From the NCBI GenBank assembly GCA_031973395.1, contig DALYDD010000012.1:1-37456 (forward strand): DNA of 37,456 bases, in the 5' to 3' direction. The stretch is from DALYDD01 sp031973395. GTDB lineage: Bacteria > Patescibacteriota > Minisyncoccia > Phycocordibacterales > CAIZLB01. Below the pieces are notes generated by a model that saw only the letters and a program-made list of their open reading frames with translations, had not been told where the DNA came from and searched no databases. The position numbers and the translations under genes were made by a program. Shown here one piece after another: positions 31,852-37,456 of this stretch (within the stretch, counting starts at the first letter, position 1; the number at the start of each line of letters is the position of its first letter).

Positions 31852-32652
31852 ATGACTAAACTGACGACATCTGATGCAGTCAAAAAGGAATTAAAGAAGT
31901 ACATAGAGCCAGATCGTGCTCATGTACTTTCTTCCTTTTTCAAAACAGGCGCAGGGCAATATGGAGAAGGTGATGTTTTTGTTGGAATAACAGTGCCAAA
32001 TAATAGAATTGTGGCAAGGCAGGCAATCGATCTCCCTACTGAAGAAATTCTTAAACTGCTCACAAACCATATCCATGAATATCGTTTATGCGCTTTGATT
32101 ATTTTGGTTCTGAAAGTGCAGAGATTGTATAAAACTGGCGAGAGGGTGGGTGCGGGCAAAGTTAGTGATTCTTCACTCCTCAAAAAACGACATAAAGAAA
32201 TTGTTGATCTATATATGAGCAATGTAGAATATATCAATAATTGGGATTTGGTCGATGTGTCGGCGCACCATATTCTAGGATCATTTCTTTTTCGATATCA
32301 CCCTAATCCGAGCAAGGTGCTCTTGGGGTATGCAAAATCTCCGGATCTTTGGACGAAACGCATTGCCATGATTTCTACGTTTTATGGCATACAGGCAAGG
32401 GACACTATTCAGATCGCGGATGCCTTGGAGCCAGCTTATACAATTGCGACAAAATTGCTTGGCGATCGGCATGATCTAATCCAAAAAGCTGTCGGCTGGA
32501 TGCTCCGCGAGGCGGGGAAGCGAGATGAGGGGCGACTACTAAAGTTTTTAAATATCCATGCGGCAACCATGCCACGCACCGCTTTACGCTATGCGATTGA
32601 GAAATTGGGCGAGGTGGAGCAACAAAGGTATATGAGGATGAAGAGGGGGTAG
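31852..32652 (+). CDS. DNA alkylation repair protein (AlkD-like HEAT repeats)
   Basis: This is a 266-residue all-helical DNA glycosylase that removes alkylated purines without base flipping. The family signatures NNWDLVDVSAHHILG, YHPNPS, TKRIAMISTF and WMLREAGKRD are present in order. The Asp of WDLVD and the Trp/Arg face of the last motif line the DNA-binding groove. The N-terminal KKELKKYIEPDRAHVLSSFFKTGAGQYGEGDVFVGITVPN region (summarised by FKTGAGQYGEGD) is the typical start of the family. It may function together with the window's other repair enzyme XthA, encoded far upstream. The ATG at 31852 is chosen from the promoter. Confidence 0.92.
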   Translation: MTKLTTSDAVKKELKKYIEPDRAHVLSSFFKTGAGQYGEGDVFVGITVPNNRIVARQAIDLPTEEILKLLTNHIHEYRLCALIILVLKVQRLYKTGERVGAGKVSDSSLLKKRHKEIVDLYMSNVEYINNWDLVDVSAHHILGSFLFRYHPNPSKVLLGYAKSPDLWTKRIAMISTFYGIQARDTIQIADALEPAYTIATKLLGDRHDLIQKAVGWMLREAGKRDEGRLLKFLNIHAATMPRTALRYAIEKLGEVEQQRYMRMKRG

Positions 32653-32759
32653 GATAGTCCCAGGTATCAAGGGGTGATGTCGAGGATGTGTCTCGAGCCC
32701 GGGTTGCAATAGCCTCATTTTTTGCTATGATTTGAACGTTCATTTAAAAATGAATAGAT

Positions 32760-33085
32760 TCCCCTGTAGCTCAGCGGTAGAGCAATCGACTGTGTAGTAA
32801 CGCAGCTTCCAGAAGCAATTCTGGTTGAAAAACGAGGTGAATTCGGTGAAGCCCAATCTGTATATAAAAACAATTGGGTAATACCGAGCCAAGCCGAACA
32901 CGGTGTTCGGAAGGTGTAGAGACTATCCTTAACGGAGTACTCGGTGCTGGTGCAATTGCAAAATTGCCCAATGCCCAGGAAGCGCCTCGCTTCGCAAGTC
33001 GAAGATGATATAGTCCATCCCTTAAAGTAATTTTAGGATAAATGTAATCGATTGGTCGTAGGTTCGATCCCTACCGGGGGAGCCA
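32760..33085 (+). tRNA. tRNA-Asn(GUU), interrupted by a group I intron
   Basis: The exons are 32760-32793 and 33045-33085. Joined, they make a 75-nt tRNA with encoded CCA. The acceptor stem TCCCCTG pairs with CGGGGGA, the D stem is GCTC/GAGC, the T stem is GTAGG/CCTAC with loop TTCGATC, and the variable loop has 5 nt. The anticodon stem ATCGA/TCGAT encloses the loop CUGUUAA, so the anticodon is GUU (Asn). The intron ends with G (33044). Leaving that G out is what makes GUU. The interruption lies between positions 35 and 36, inside the anticodon. A terminator follows 2 nt after CCA. Confidence 0.93.
32794..33044 (+). ncRNA. Group I self-splicing intron (251 nt) in tRNA-Asn
   Basis: P1 forms between exon CUGU plus intron G and CGCAG (32801-32805), giving the required U-G wobble at the 5' splice site. 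P2 is CCAGAA/TTCTGG with a GCAA tetraloop (32809-32824). P4 pairs TTCGGT (32842-32847) with ACCGAG (32883-32888). P5 pairs CCCAAT with ATTGGG (32852-32857 and 32873-32878). P6 has CCGAACA/TGTTCGG. P7 pairs GACTAT (32921-32926) with ATAGTC (33010-33015). P9 has a GTAA loop. The terminal omega G is 33044. Elements P, Q, R and S are close to those of cyanobacterial tRNA-Leu introns. There is no homing endonuclease ORF. Confidence 0.9.
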
Positions 33086-33087
33086 TC

Positions 33088-33116
33088 AAAAAGACCTTGT
33101 CTATCAAGGTCTTTTT
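33088..33116 (+). terminator. Intrinsic terminator of the tRNA-Asn gene
   Basis: A 12-bp stem (33088-33099 with 33105-33116) begins with A5 and ends in T5 around a TCTAT loop. It follows the CCA by 2 nt. Confidence 0.85.
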
Positions 33117-33160
33117 GTGTAGCCCGAATAGGGTTCAGAACTTTGTGCTATTCTATTGAT

Positions 33161-33490
33161 ATGCTAAAAACCAAGAGAATGCTTTATGTGATCGGAATCT
33201 TGTTAGTTATTTTCACATTATTTTCCCTTCATCAATTCATATTACAACTTAGTTTTGGCGCCACCGCTCCGAATAGCTTGCCAATATTGCTTAATCTGCT
33301 TCTTGATATAGGTTTTCTTTATTATGCTTATAAATTCTCAAAAGATAAAAAGCAGCAAGACTTGCTAGCTACTGCATTGAATAAGCCTGCATCTGAATTT
33401 TTGAATAAAAAATTGCCTGGATGGCTGATACTTTATGCTGTTATAATCGTTGCAATCATCGTCTATCTCAACTTCGCAGGTACAATGTAA
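33161..33490 (+). CDS. Small two-pass membrane protein
   Basis: This is a 109-residue protein with an N-terminal hydrophobic segment (MLYVIGILLVIFTLFSLHQFIL), a second weaker one (LPILLNLLLDIGFLYYAYKF), a charged loop KDKKQQD, and a final segment WLILYAVIIVAIIVYLNF. It thus probably spans the membrane three times. I do not recognise it. The frame opens at 33143, but a TATTCT box (33149-33154) lies 6 nt before the ATG at 33161, so I use that start. It stands alone between the tRNA gene and a convergent gene. Confidence 0.68.
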   Translation: MLKTKRMLYVIGILLVIFTLFSLHQFILQLSFGATAPNSLPILLNLLLDIGFLYYAYKFSKDKKQQDLLATALNKPASEFLNKKLPGWLILYAVIIVAIIVYLNFAGTM

Positions 33491-33631
33491 GCCCGGTCTC
33501 AATCTTGGCCCAGTTCAGGGTTCTAACCTGTCCATGATAGGGGAGGCAACGAGGGGTGGTTTTTATATAGCTATCAGGCAGAAGACCGTGTTATTTGCCG
33601 TGGGTATTTATTTCATACAATAACTCACGCC

Positions 33632-34222
33632 CTACACTTCCTCATTTGTCTCCTTTTTCGTCACCAGAGTAGAACTAGCCGTTGTTACATCTAAACGCCA
33701 TTTTGTCTCAATACGATATCCAGCATCTCCTCCCGCGGCCTCAAATTCAACAACAGTAGGTGATATAAATTTTACTGTGTCTGGCCTAAGTATTGGGAAT
33801 TCTCCATTCCATGTACCAACAAACTTGGGTGTTTCAATTCCATAATAACTTGATTCTAAAAACAGGTAACATACTGAATTAGAGTATGATCCACCACAAG
33901 AATCATCATTGGTTCCTCGTAATGAGGCAATGACAAGATCATCATATTTGCTATCCTCTGAGTAGTAAGGATTAGAAACAACACGGACGACGCGATATTT
34001 ACTTGATGTATACATGGCGGGCATATCCGCCGCGTTGGTCTTAGTTTCTTGAACAGCTACTTTTTCTTCTTTTACTGGCGCTTCTATTGTCCTTTCAGGG
34101 GCGTATTTATAACCAATATAACCACCAAGAAACGGTAGAATAATCATAACAACCATTGCCAAGTATTTGGAGAATGGGGTGACTGTTTTGAAAGATGTAG
34201 AGATATTTTTATAGGGTTCCAT
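33632..34222 (-). CDS. Membrane-anchored protein with shared N-terminal anchor module
   Basis: This is a 196-residue protein. The N-terminal segment TPFSKYLAMVVMIILPFLGGYIGYKY (about 15-40) is a membrane anchor. It is close to the N-terminus of the divergently transcribed 34326 gene, WYSKLLAVILFLSIIPSLTFYIG, although the rest of the two proteins differs. A Lys/Glu-rich linker follows, then a beta-rich domain with two Cys (DDSCGGS, NSVCYLF) and repeated aromatic strands. I do not recognise the outer domain. A TATAAT box abuts the ATG, which would place the transcript start inside the gene, so the start is somewhat uncertain. Confidence 0.68.
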   Translation of the reverse strand: MEPYKNISTSFKTVTPFSKYLAMVVMIILPFLGGYIGYKYAPERTIEAPVKEEKVAVQETKTNAADMPAMYTSSKYRVVRVVSNPYYSEDSKYDDLVIASLRGTNDDSCGGSYSNSVCYLFLESSYYGIETPKFVGTWNGEFPILRPDTVKFISPTVVEFEAAGGDAGYRIETKWRLDVTTASSTLVTKKETNEEV

Positions 34223-34325
34223 ATTATAAATATTAACATGTTTTTTATTTCAAGATACAATTCCGAATATCGTCCCAAGTTTGGAGCTTGTGCGGCGGTG
34301 AGAAAGGTTTGATATACTATTAAGA

Positions 34326-34943
34326 ATGAAAATCGAATGGACTAAAGTTACATGGTATTCGAAACTTCTCGCAGTAATTTTATTTTTATCGATAATTCCC
34401 TCTTTAACTTTTTATATCGGAAGACAGTACGAAATTACTTCAGCGTCCTATTCCGCTTTGGCAGAAAATCAATCTGTTACGTTAACTGTTAAAAAAGCTA
34501 ATCCTGGAGCGCCAAAATATGGGATAATATATCTTGCTGAAAATCCAGGAGATGTAAGCCCTGGGTGTAACGATAATGGAGAACATTTTGAATATGCTTG
34601 TGTCAATGATGAAGTAATAAAAACTTACCAATTGGCAAAGAAAAAATACATTGATGTAACTTCTTATCTTGAAACTCAATTAAAAAAGGCTCAGGGGGAT
34701 GAAAATGCCTCAAGGGAATATGCAGCCGCTATCAAATTATTGAATGATTATGACCACTCGTGGGCCGTCTATATCGAAAATCTTTGTTCAGTACGAAATA
34801 TTCCCCTGAATGTTGTCGGCATTGGGATGTGGAACACTTCGGGACTTGACTGTCAGCTTGATGAGACAAAAAAATACATTGACGAGCTAGATTCCTTCGA
34901 GACTGAAATCCAAAATCGAGTATATATAGACTCTCAACTTTAA
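34326..34943 (+). CDS. Membrane-anchored protein, LprI/DUF1311-like outer domain
   Basis: This is a 205-residue protein. The anchor TWYSKLLAVILFLSIIPSLTFYIG is followed by a short linker. The outer part has four Cys: SPGCNDN, YACVND, ENLCSVRN and GLDCQLDE. The segment WAVYIENLC, the Gly-rich stretch GIGMWNTSGLDC and LDETKKYIDEL resemble the lysozyme-inhibitor LprI / DUF1311 family, in which the same Cys pair forms a disulfide. This assignment is by recall and only moderately sure. A TATACT box at 34313-34318 lies 7 nt before the ATG. A terminator follows at 34995. Confidence 0.65.
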   Translation: MKIEWTKVTWYSKLLAVILFLSIIPSLTFYIGRQYEITSASYSALAENQSVTLTVKKANPGAPKYGIIYLAENPGDVSPGCNDNGEHFEYACVNDEVIKTYQLAKKKYIDVTSYLETQLKKAQGDENASREYAAAIKLLNDYDHSWAVYIENLCSVRNIPLNVVGIGMWNTSGLDCQLDETKKYIDELDSFETEIQNRVYIDSQL

Positions 34944-34994
34944 TTAAAAGTTGAAATTAAACAGGTTCGAACATCCTCCCAGACGCGGAACAAG

Positions 34995-35022
34995 GAAAAA
35001 CCCCTTATTTAAGGTGTTTTTC
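34995..35022. terminator. Intrinsic terminator, probably bidirectional
   Basis: GAAAAACCCCTT (34995-35006) pairs with AAGGTGTTTTTC (35011-35022) around ATTT, with one mismatch. It has A-rich and T-rich ends, so it can work in both directions. Confidence 0.75.
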
Positions 35023-35065
35023 TATTACCTAAAACTGTTTCGAACTTATGCTATGCTCTATATAA

Positions 35066-35590
35066 ATGACAGAATTTAATTTAAACCTTTTACATCAAGA
35101 TCTTTTTCCACACAGAATTATGGATCGGGAGTTTAATCTTTCTGTGCGACCAGCTGTTAGAGGGGTTATTTTTGATGAGAATAAAGCAATCTGTATCAGA
35201 TCAAAAAAGGGAAGCGGCTTCTTCTTTCTTCCTGGCGGAGGTATCGAGGACAAAGAAAGCCCGATAGAGGCATTGAAACGTGAATGCCTAGAAGAGGCCA
35301 GGTGCGACATCGGCGATGTACACAAGATTGGGACAGTGATTGAGTACAGGGATGAAGCAAAAGAAAAAAGAACAAACGAATGTTTTACAGCTTATGTAAT
35401 CGGTGAAAAGTTAGAACCTACTCTCGCTGTCGGAGATGAAGAAGGTTTTGATGTAATTTGGATGGGTATAAACGAAGTAATCGCTTTATTGGAAAATCAG
35501 AAAAGTACGATTACAGAAAACACTCATAATTTTTACAGTCGAACTTTTAATACTGTCCGGGACTTGGATATCTTGCGGCATGTAAGATAG
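35066..35590 (+). CDS. Nudix hydrolase
   Basis: This is a 174-residue nucleoside-diphosphate-linked-moiety hydrolase. The Nudix box runs from Gly58 to residue 80: GGGIEDKE, then REC at 72-74 and LEEAR. The catalytic Glu residues (E73, E76, E77) are present. The conserved Gly after the EE pair is Arg79 instead, an unusual change. The fold before it (RGVIFDENKAICIRSKKG, FFFLPGG) is typical. The substrate may be a nucleotide sugar, an oxidised nucleotide or a capped RNA. A TATGCT box (35052-35057) lies 8 nt before the ATG. Confidence 0.9.
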   Translation: MTEFNLNLLHQDLFPHRIMDREFNLSVRPAVRGVIFDENKAICIRSKKGSGFFFLPGGGIEDKESPIEALKRECLEEARCDIGDVHKIGTVIEYRDEAKEKRTNECFTAYVIGEKLEPTLAVGDEEGFDVIWMGINEVIALLENQKSTITENTHNFYSRTFNTVRDLDILRHVR

Positions 35591-35606
35591 GCGAGGGCAG
35601 CCGGAG

Positions 35607-35801
35607 TTACGCTTTGGGCGCTTTAGGTTTTAATAATTCCCCCACGACAGCGCCTAGGAATCCGAAGACCAAAACTAAGAGACCTGCAAAAAAGTAAACT
35701 GGTGATTCGGAGCAGCTGGCATCGCATGTGACGTAGATAATGATGGCGATAACCAGTCCGATAATGACACCTGACCACAAACCTTTTGTTGAGCTTTTCA
35801 T
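35607..35801 (-). CDS. Small two-pass membrane protein
   Basis: This is a 64-residue protein with two hydrophobic helices (SGVIIGLVIAIIIYV and YFFAGLLVLVFGFLGAVVG) joined by a loop with two Cys (CDASCSES). The tail is basic (KPKAPKA). I do not recognise the family. A TACAAT box (35808-35813, minus strand) lies exactly 6 nt before the ATG, which supports a real, leaderless gene despite its length. Confidence 0.66.
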   Translation of the reverse strand: MKSSTKGLWSGVIIGLVIAIIIYVTCDASCSESPVYFFAGLLVLVFGFLGAVVGELLKPKAPKA

Positions 35802-35866
35802 TGATAAATTGTACCATGGCCAGCAATGCGGTTTATCCCACTTATCCTATCTGATATGATTATTGC

Positions 35867-36295
35867 ATGGCAACAATACACCCTTGGATCAACTTCAACG
35901 GCAATGCCGAAGAAGCATTTACCTTTTACAAATCAGTCTTTGGTGGCGAGTTTACAAAGATTATTCGTTTCAAAGACCTGGCGAGCGTCGAATTCCCTGT
36001 ACCTGAAAAGGAAGAACATAAAATTATGCACATTGCTTTGCCTATCGGTAACGGCAGTGTCCTGATGGCAAATGATGTCCCGGAATTTATGGGGAAAGTA
36101 GATGAACGTGAAAACCGAAGTAAAATCGTGGTAAGTACAGAAAGTAAAGAAGAAGCGGAGAGGGTATTTAATGGTCTTTCCGCTGGAGGGGAAATAGAAG
36201 GGCCTATGAGCGATAGTCCTTGGGGTACATACGCTGGAATGTTCCGAGACAAATACGGTATTGAATGGATAATTGAATTCTCTCCTGGTAGATAA
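35867..36295 (+). CDS. PhnB-like VOC family protein
   Basis: This is a 142-residue glyoxalase-fold protein of the PhnB / DUF1428 type, with the motif start HPWINFNGNAEEAFTFYKSVFGG (WINFNGNA near 7) and an end WGTYAGMFRDKYGIEWIIEF. The central HKIMHIALPIGNGSVLMANDVPE is typical of PhnB. This family often has no clear metal site, and the ligand is unknown. A TATGAT box at 35855-35860 lies exactly 6 nt before the ATG. It is a second VOC gene in the window, clearly different from the one at 3596. Confidence 0.9.
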   Translation: MATIHPWINFNGNAEEAFTFYKSVFGGEFTKIIRFKDLASVEFPVPEKEEHKIMHIALPIGNGSVLMANDVPEFMGKVDERENRSKIVVSTESKEEAERVFNGLSAGGEIEGPMSDSPWGTYAGMFRDKYGIEWIIEFSPGR

Positions 36296-36321
36296 CAAGC
36301 GATCAGGCCAACGGACGCGGA

Positions 36322-36361
36322 CACAAAAAACACCCACAATCACTGCAGGTGTTTTTTTGTG
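36322..36361. terminator. Bidirectional terminator between VOC gene and tatA
   Basis: CACAAAAAACACC (36322-36334) pairs with GGTGTTTTTTTGTG (36348-36361) around a 13-nt loop. It lies between convergent genes. Confidence 0.8.
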
Positions 36362-36382
36362 CATGAGATATGCAAAGGGAAA

Positions 36383-36559
36383 TTATTTCTTTTTTGTATC
36401 AGCTACACCTTTGTCGTTCTCAGGATCCTTGAAAATATTTCTGAGATGACGAACGGCATCCACGAGACTCTTACTTAGCTCTGGAATCTTCTTTGCGCCA
36501 AACAAGAAAATAAATATTATGGCGATTATTATGAGTTCTTTTGTGCCTATTCCGAACAT
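36383..36559 (-). CDS. tatA: Sec-independent translocase subunit TatA
   Basis: This is a 58-residue protein that forms the pore-like element of the twin-arginine pathway. The N-terminus MFGIGTKELIII begins the membrane helix, followed by the hinge FGAKKIPELSKSL (FGxxKxPE) and an amphipathic helix VDAVRHLRNIF, and then a short charged tail DPENDKGVADTKKK. It is at the short end for TatA. It lies 30 nt downstream of tatC on the same strand. A single TatA with TatC, without TatB, is the minimal form of the system. Confidence 0.9.
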   Translation of the reverse strand: MFGIGTKELIIIAIIFIFLFGAKKIPELSKSLVDAVRHLRNIFKDPENDKGVADTKKK

Positions 36560-36589
36560 GGTATTTAAATTATTATTTTATAAAAGCAA

Positions 36590-37300
36590 TCAACGAAATA
36601 CTCTATTGTATATGATTGTTATCTCGTATATAGCCACGAGAGGCAATGCCATCATCAATAATGATACTCCATCGGTTGGGGGAAGTAAAGAAGTGAAGAT
36701 GACGATAGCCATAGTGGCATACCGGCGTTTGTTTTTAAGGGACTCAATCTTGAGTAGGCCAAATCTGATGAGTACAGACAGGATAATAGGGAACTGAAAG
36801 ATCAGTCCGAGGAGGGCTGATGTGTAGATGATCTTTGACATAAAGAAAGAGATATCCCAGAGGTTTTGGATACCGAGACCAATATTCACATTTGCCAAGA
36901 CCTGCAATGTGAAATATAAAATAAAGAATCCGTATACAAATCCGATCACAAAGAGCAATATGCTGAGCGGGAGGGTAAAGAAGAAGGTTCTGCGTTCTTT
37001 TTTCTTTAGACCATTACGAATGAATACATAAGTCTGGTGTACGGTGATGGGTATACAAATAAAGGCTGAGAAGAAAAATCCAATATCCATGGCCAGATCA
37101 AATAGCTGAAATGGTGACGTGGTTGCCAGAGTGACATTCTTGAAATCAAAAAACAGAATGAGATATTTGATAAGTGGGGTCGACAAGAAAAACCCTGCGA
37201 TGAATGAGATGATGAAGCAAAGCGCAATGAATCTAAGCCGATTAAATAAATCCTCTAAGTAAGGACGGAATTGCTTAATTTTGGCCTTAAAGTCATCCAT
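36590..37300 (-). CDS. tatC: Sec-independent translocase subunit TatC
   Basis: This is the 236-residue receptor subunit of the Tat translocase, with six hydrophobic segments. The N-terminal motif YLEDLFNRL corresponds to the conserved HLxELRxR and keeps the Glu but not the Arg. Further conserved elements are SPFQLFDLAMDIGFF, the Gln-containing GLIFQFPIIL, and the end ATMAIVIFTSLLPPTDGVS. The gene starts 22 nt after the stop of an upstream gene and precedes tatA, so all three are likely one operon. Confidence 0.93.
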   Translation of the reverse strand: MDDFKAKIKQFRPYLEDLFNRLRFIALCFIISFIAGFFLSTPLIKYLILFFDFKNVTLATTSPFQLFDLAMDIGFFFSAFICIPITVHQTYVFIRNGLKKKERRTFFFTLPLSILLFVIGFVYGFFILYFTLQVLANVNIGLGIQNLWDISFFMSKIIYTSALLGLIFQFPIILSVLIRFGLLKIESLKNKRRYATMAIVIFTSLLPPTDGVSLLMMALPLVAIYEITIIYNRVFR

Positions 37301-37322
37301 TGCAGAAGATTAGCATATTTTG

Positions 37323-37456
37323 CTAATTGGAAATAGATTCTGCGGGTGTGGATGTTGGGGTTACCGGTGTTTCAGGAATGGTTGTGGCGGTCTGTGTGTC
37401 TGCTGGTGTAGATGGTGGTACTGGTTCTGGTGATGAGATGGTTTCTGCTGGTGGTA
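37323..37456 (-). CDS. C-terminal Pro/Thr-rich tail of a truncated gene
   Basis: Only the last 43 codons are in the window; the start lies beyond the right edge. The visible residues are almost entirely Pro, Thr, Ser, Glu and Ala with PVTPTSTPAES near the end, before a TAG. This could be the tail of a TatB-like, membrane or secreted protein, and nothing more can be said. It lies 22 nt before tatC on the same strand. Confidence 0.6.
   Translation of the reverse strand, partial: PPAETISSPEPVPPSTPADTQTATTIPETPVTPTSTPAESISN

Noticed and set aside
32760..33085. Reading the tRNA as tRNA-Tyr(GUA) or as a pseudogene with an insertion
   Set aside because: A GUA anticodon would require the intron to end one nucleotide differently, and tRNA-Tyr has a long variable arm. 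With the terminal G in the intron and U-G at P1, the loop is CUGUUAA and the body resembles bacterial tRNA-Asn.
1..37456. CRISPR arrays, transposases, integrases, rRNA genes
   Set aside because: I looked for regularly spaced repeats, DDE or recombinase motifs and rRNA-like segments and saw none.

Overview
This window looks like a scaffold from a Patescibacteria (CPR) genome, most likely a Parcubacteria/Paceibacteria-type lineage. The reasons are compact single-domain genes, many small membrane-anchored proteins of unknown function, type IV pilin-like genes, a partial biosynthetic repertoire, a tRNA gene carrying a group I intron, and almost no Shine-Dalgarno sequences. TGA is used as a stop (7677-7679, and after the DUF817 gene), so the code is the standard bacterial one. 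Two runs of N (5077-5131 and 14360-14369) mark assembly gaps. Organism placement is inference from gene style only.

Layout. 1-1160: a high-GC unknown gene. 1189-3544: an unknown protein and a DrrAB-type ABC exporter. 3596-7396: a VOC protein, a nucleotidyltransferase, and a co-directional run of unknown gene, alpha/beta hydrolase (frameshifted), histidine-phosphatase-fold protein and exonuclease III. 7400-7760: a second high-GC mini-cassette. 7785-11076: M3 peptidase, low-molecular-weight phosphatase, CYTH protein (frameshifted), cupin. 11100-11730: a third high-GC cassette. 11889-16308: ABC-F ATPase, CsaA-like protein, histidine kinase (gap inside), 7-TM protein, single-domain response regulator. 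16439-19983: pyrD-pyrE-pyrF-pyrB operon. 20009-23024: DUF817 protein, a fourth high-GC cassette, purF. 23039-28203: secreted or membrane-anchored proteins of unknown function around a PIF1-like helicase. 28519-32652: FAD oxidoreductase, DedA protein, two pilin-like proteins, AlkD-like protein. 32760-33085: tRNA-Asn(GUU) interrupted by a group I intron. 33161-37456: small membrane proteins, Nudix hydrolase, second VOC protein, and a tatC-tatA pair preceded by a truncated gene.

Four observations stand out. (1) Two terminator hairpins (13906-14014 and 28392-28502) enclose a conserved 59-nt core. The two cores differ at 9 positions, and 8 of these form four compensatory base-pair changes, which is strong evidence for a selected RNA structure. 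(2) The tRNA-Asn intron splits the anticodon between nucleotides 35 and 36 and has recognisable P1, P2, P4-P7 and P9 elements. (3) A -10 box lies 6-10 nt before the start codon of at least fifteen genes, which implies widespread leaderless mRNAs. (4) Four isolated high-GC genes of unknown function behave as self-contained units. Each has a sigma70-type promoter, all but one with a perfect TTGACA box, and three have a visible intrinsic terminator. This contrasts with the leaderless, lower-GC genes around them.

How the genes work together: the pyr genes cover aspartate transcarbamylation and the last three steps to UMP, with no carAB or pyrC here. PurF opens purine synthesis. The Tat genes, pilins and anchored proteins point to an investment in the cell surface. 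The rest is housekeeping and repair (XthA, AlkD, Nudix, PIF1).
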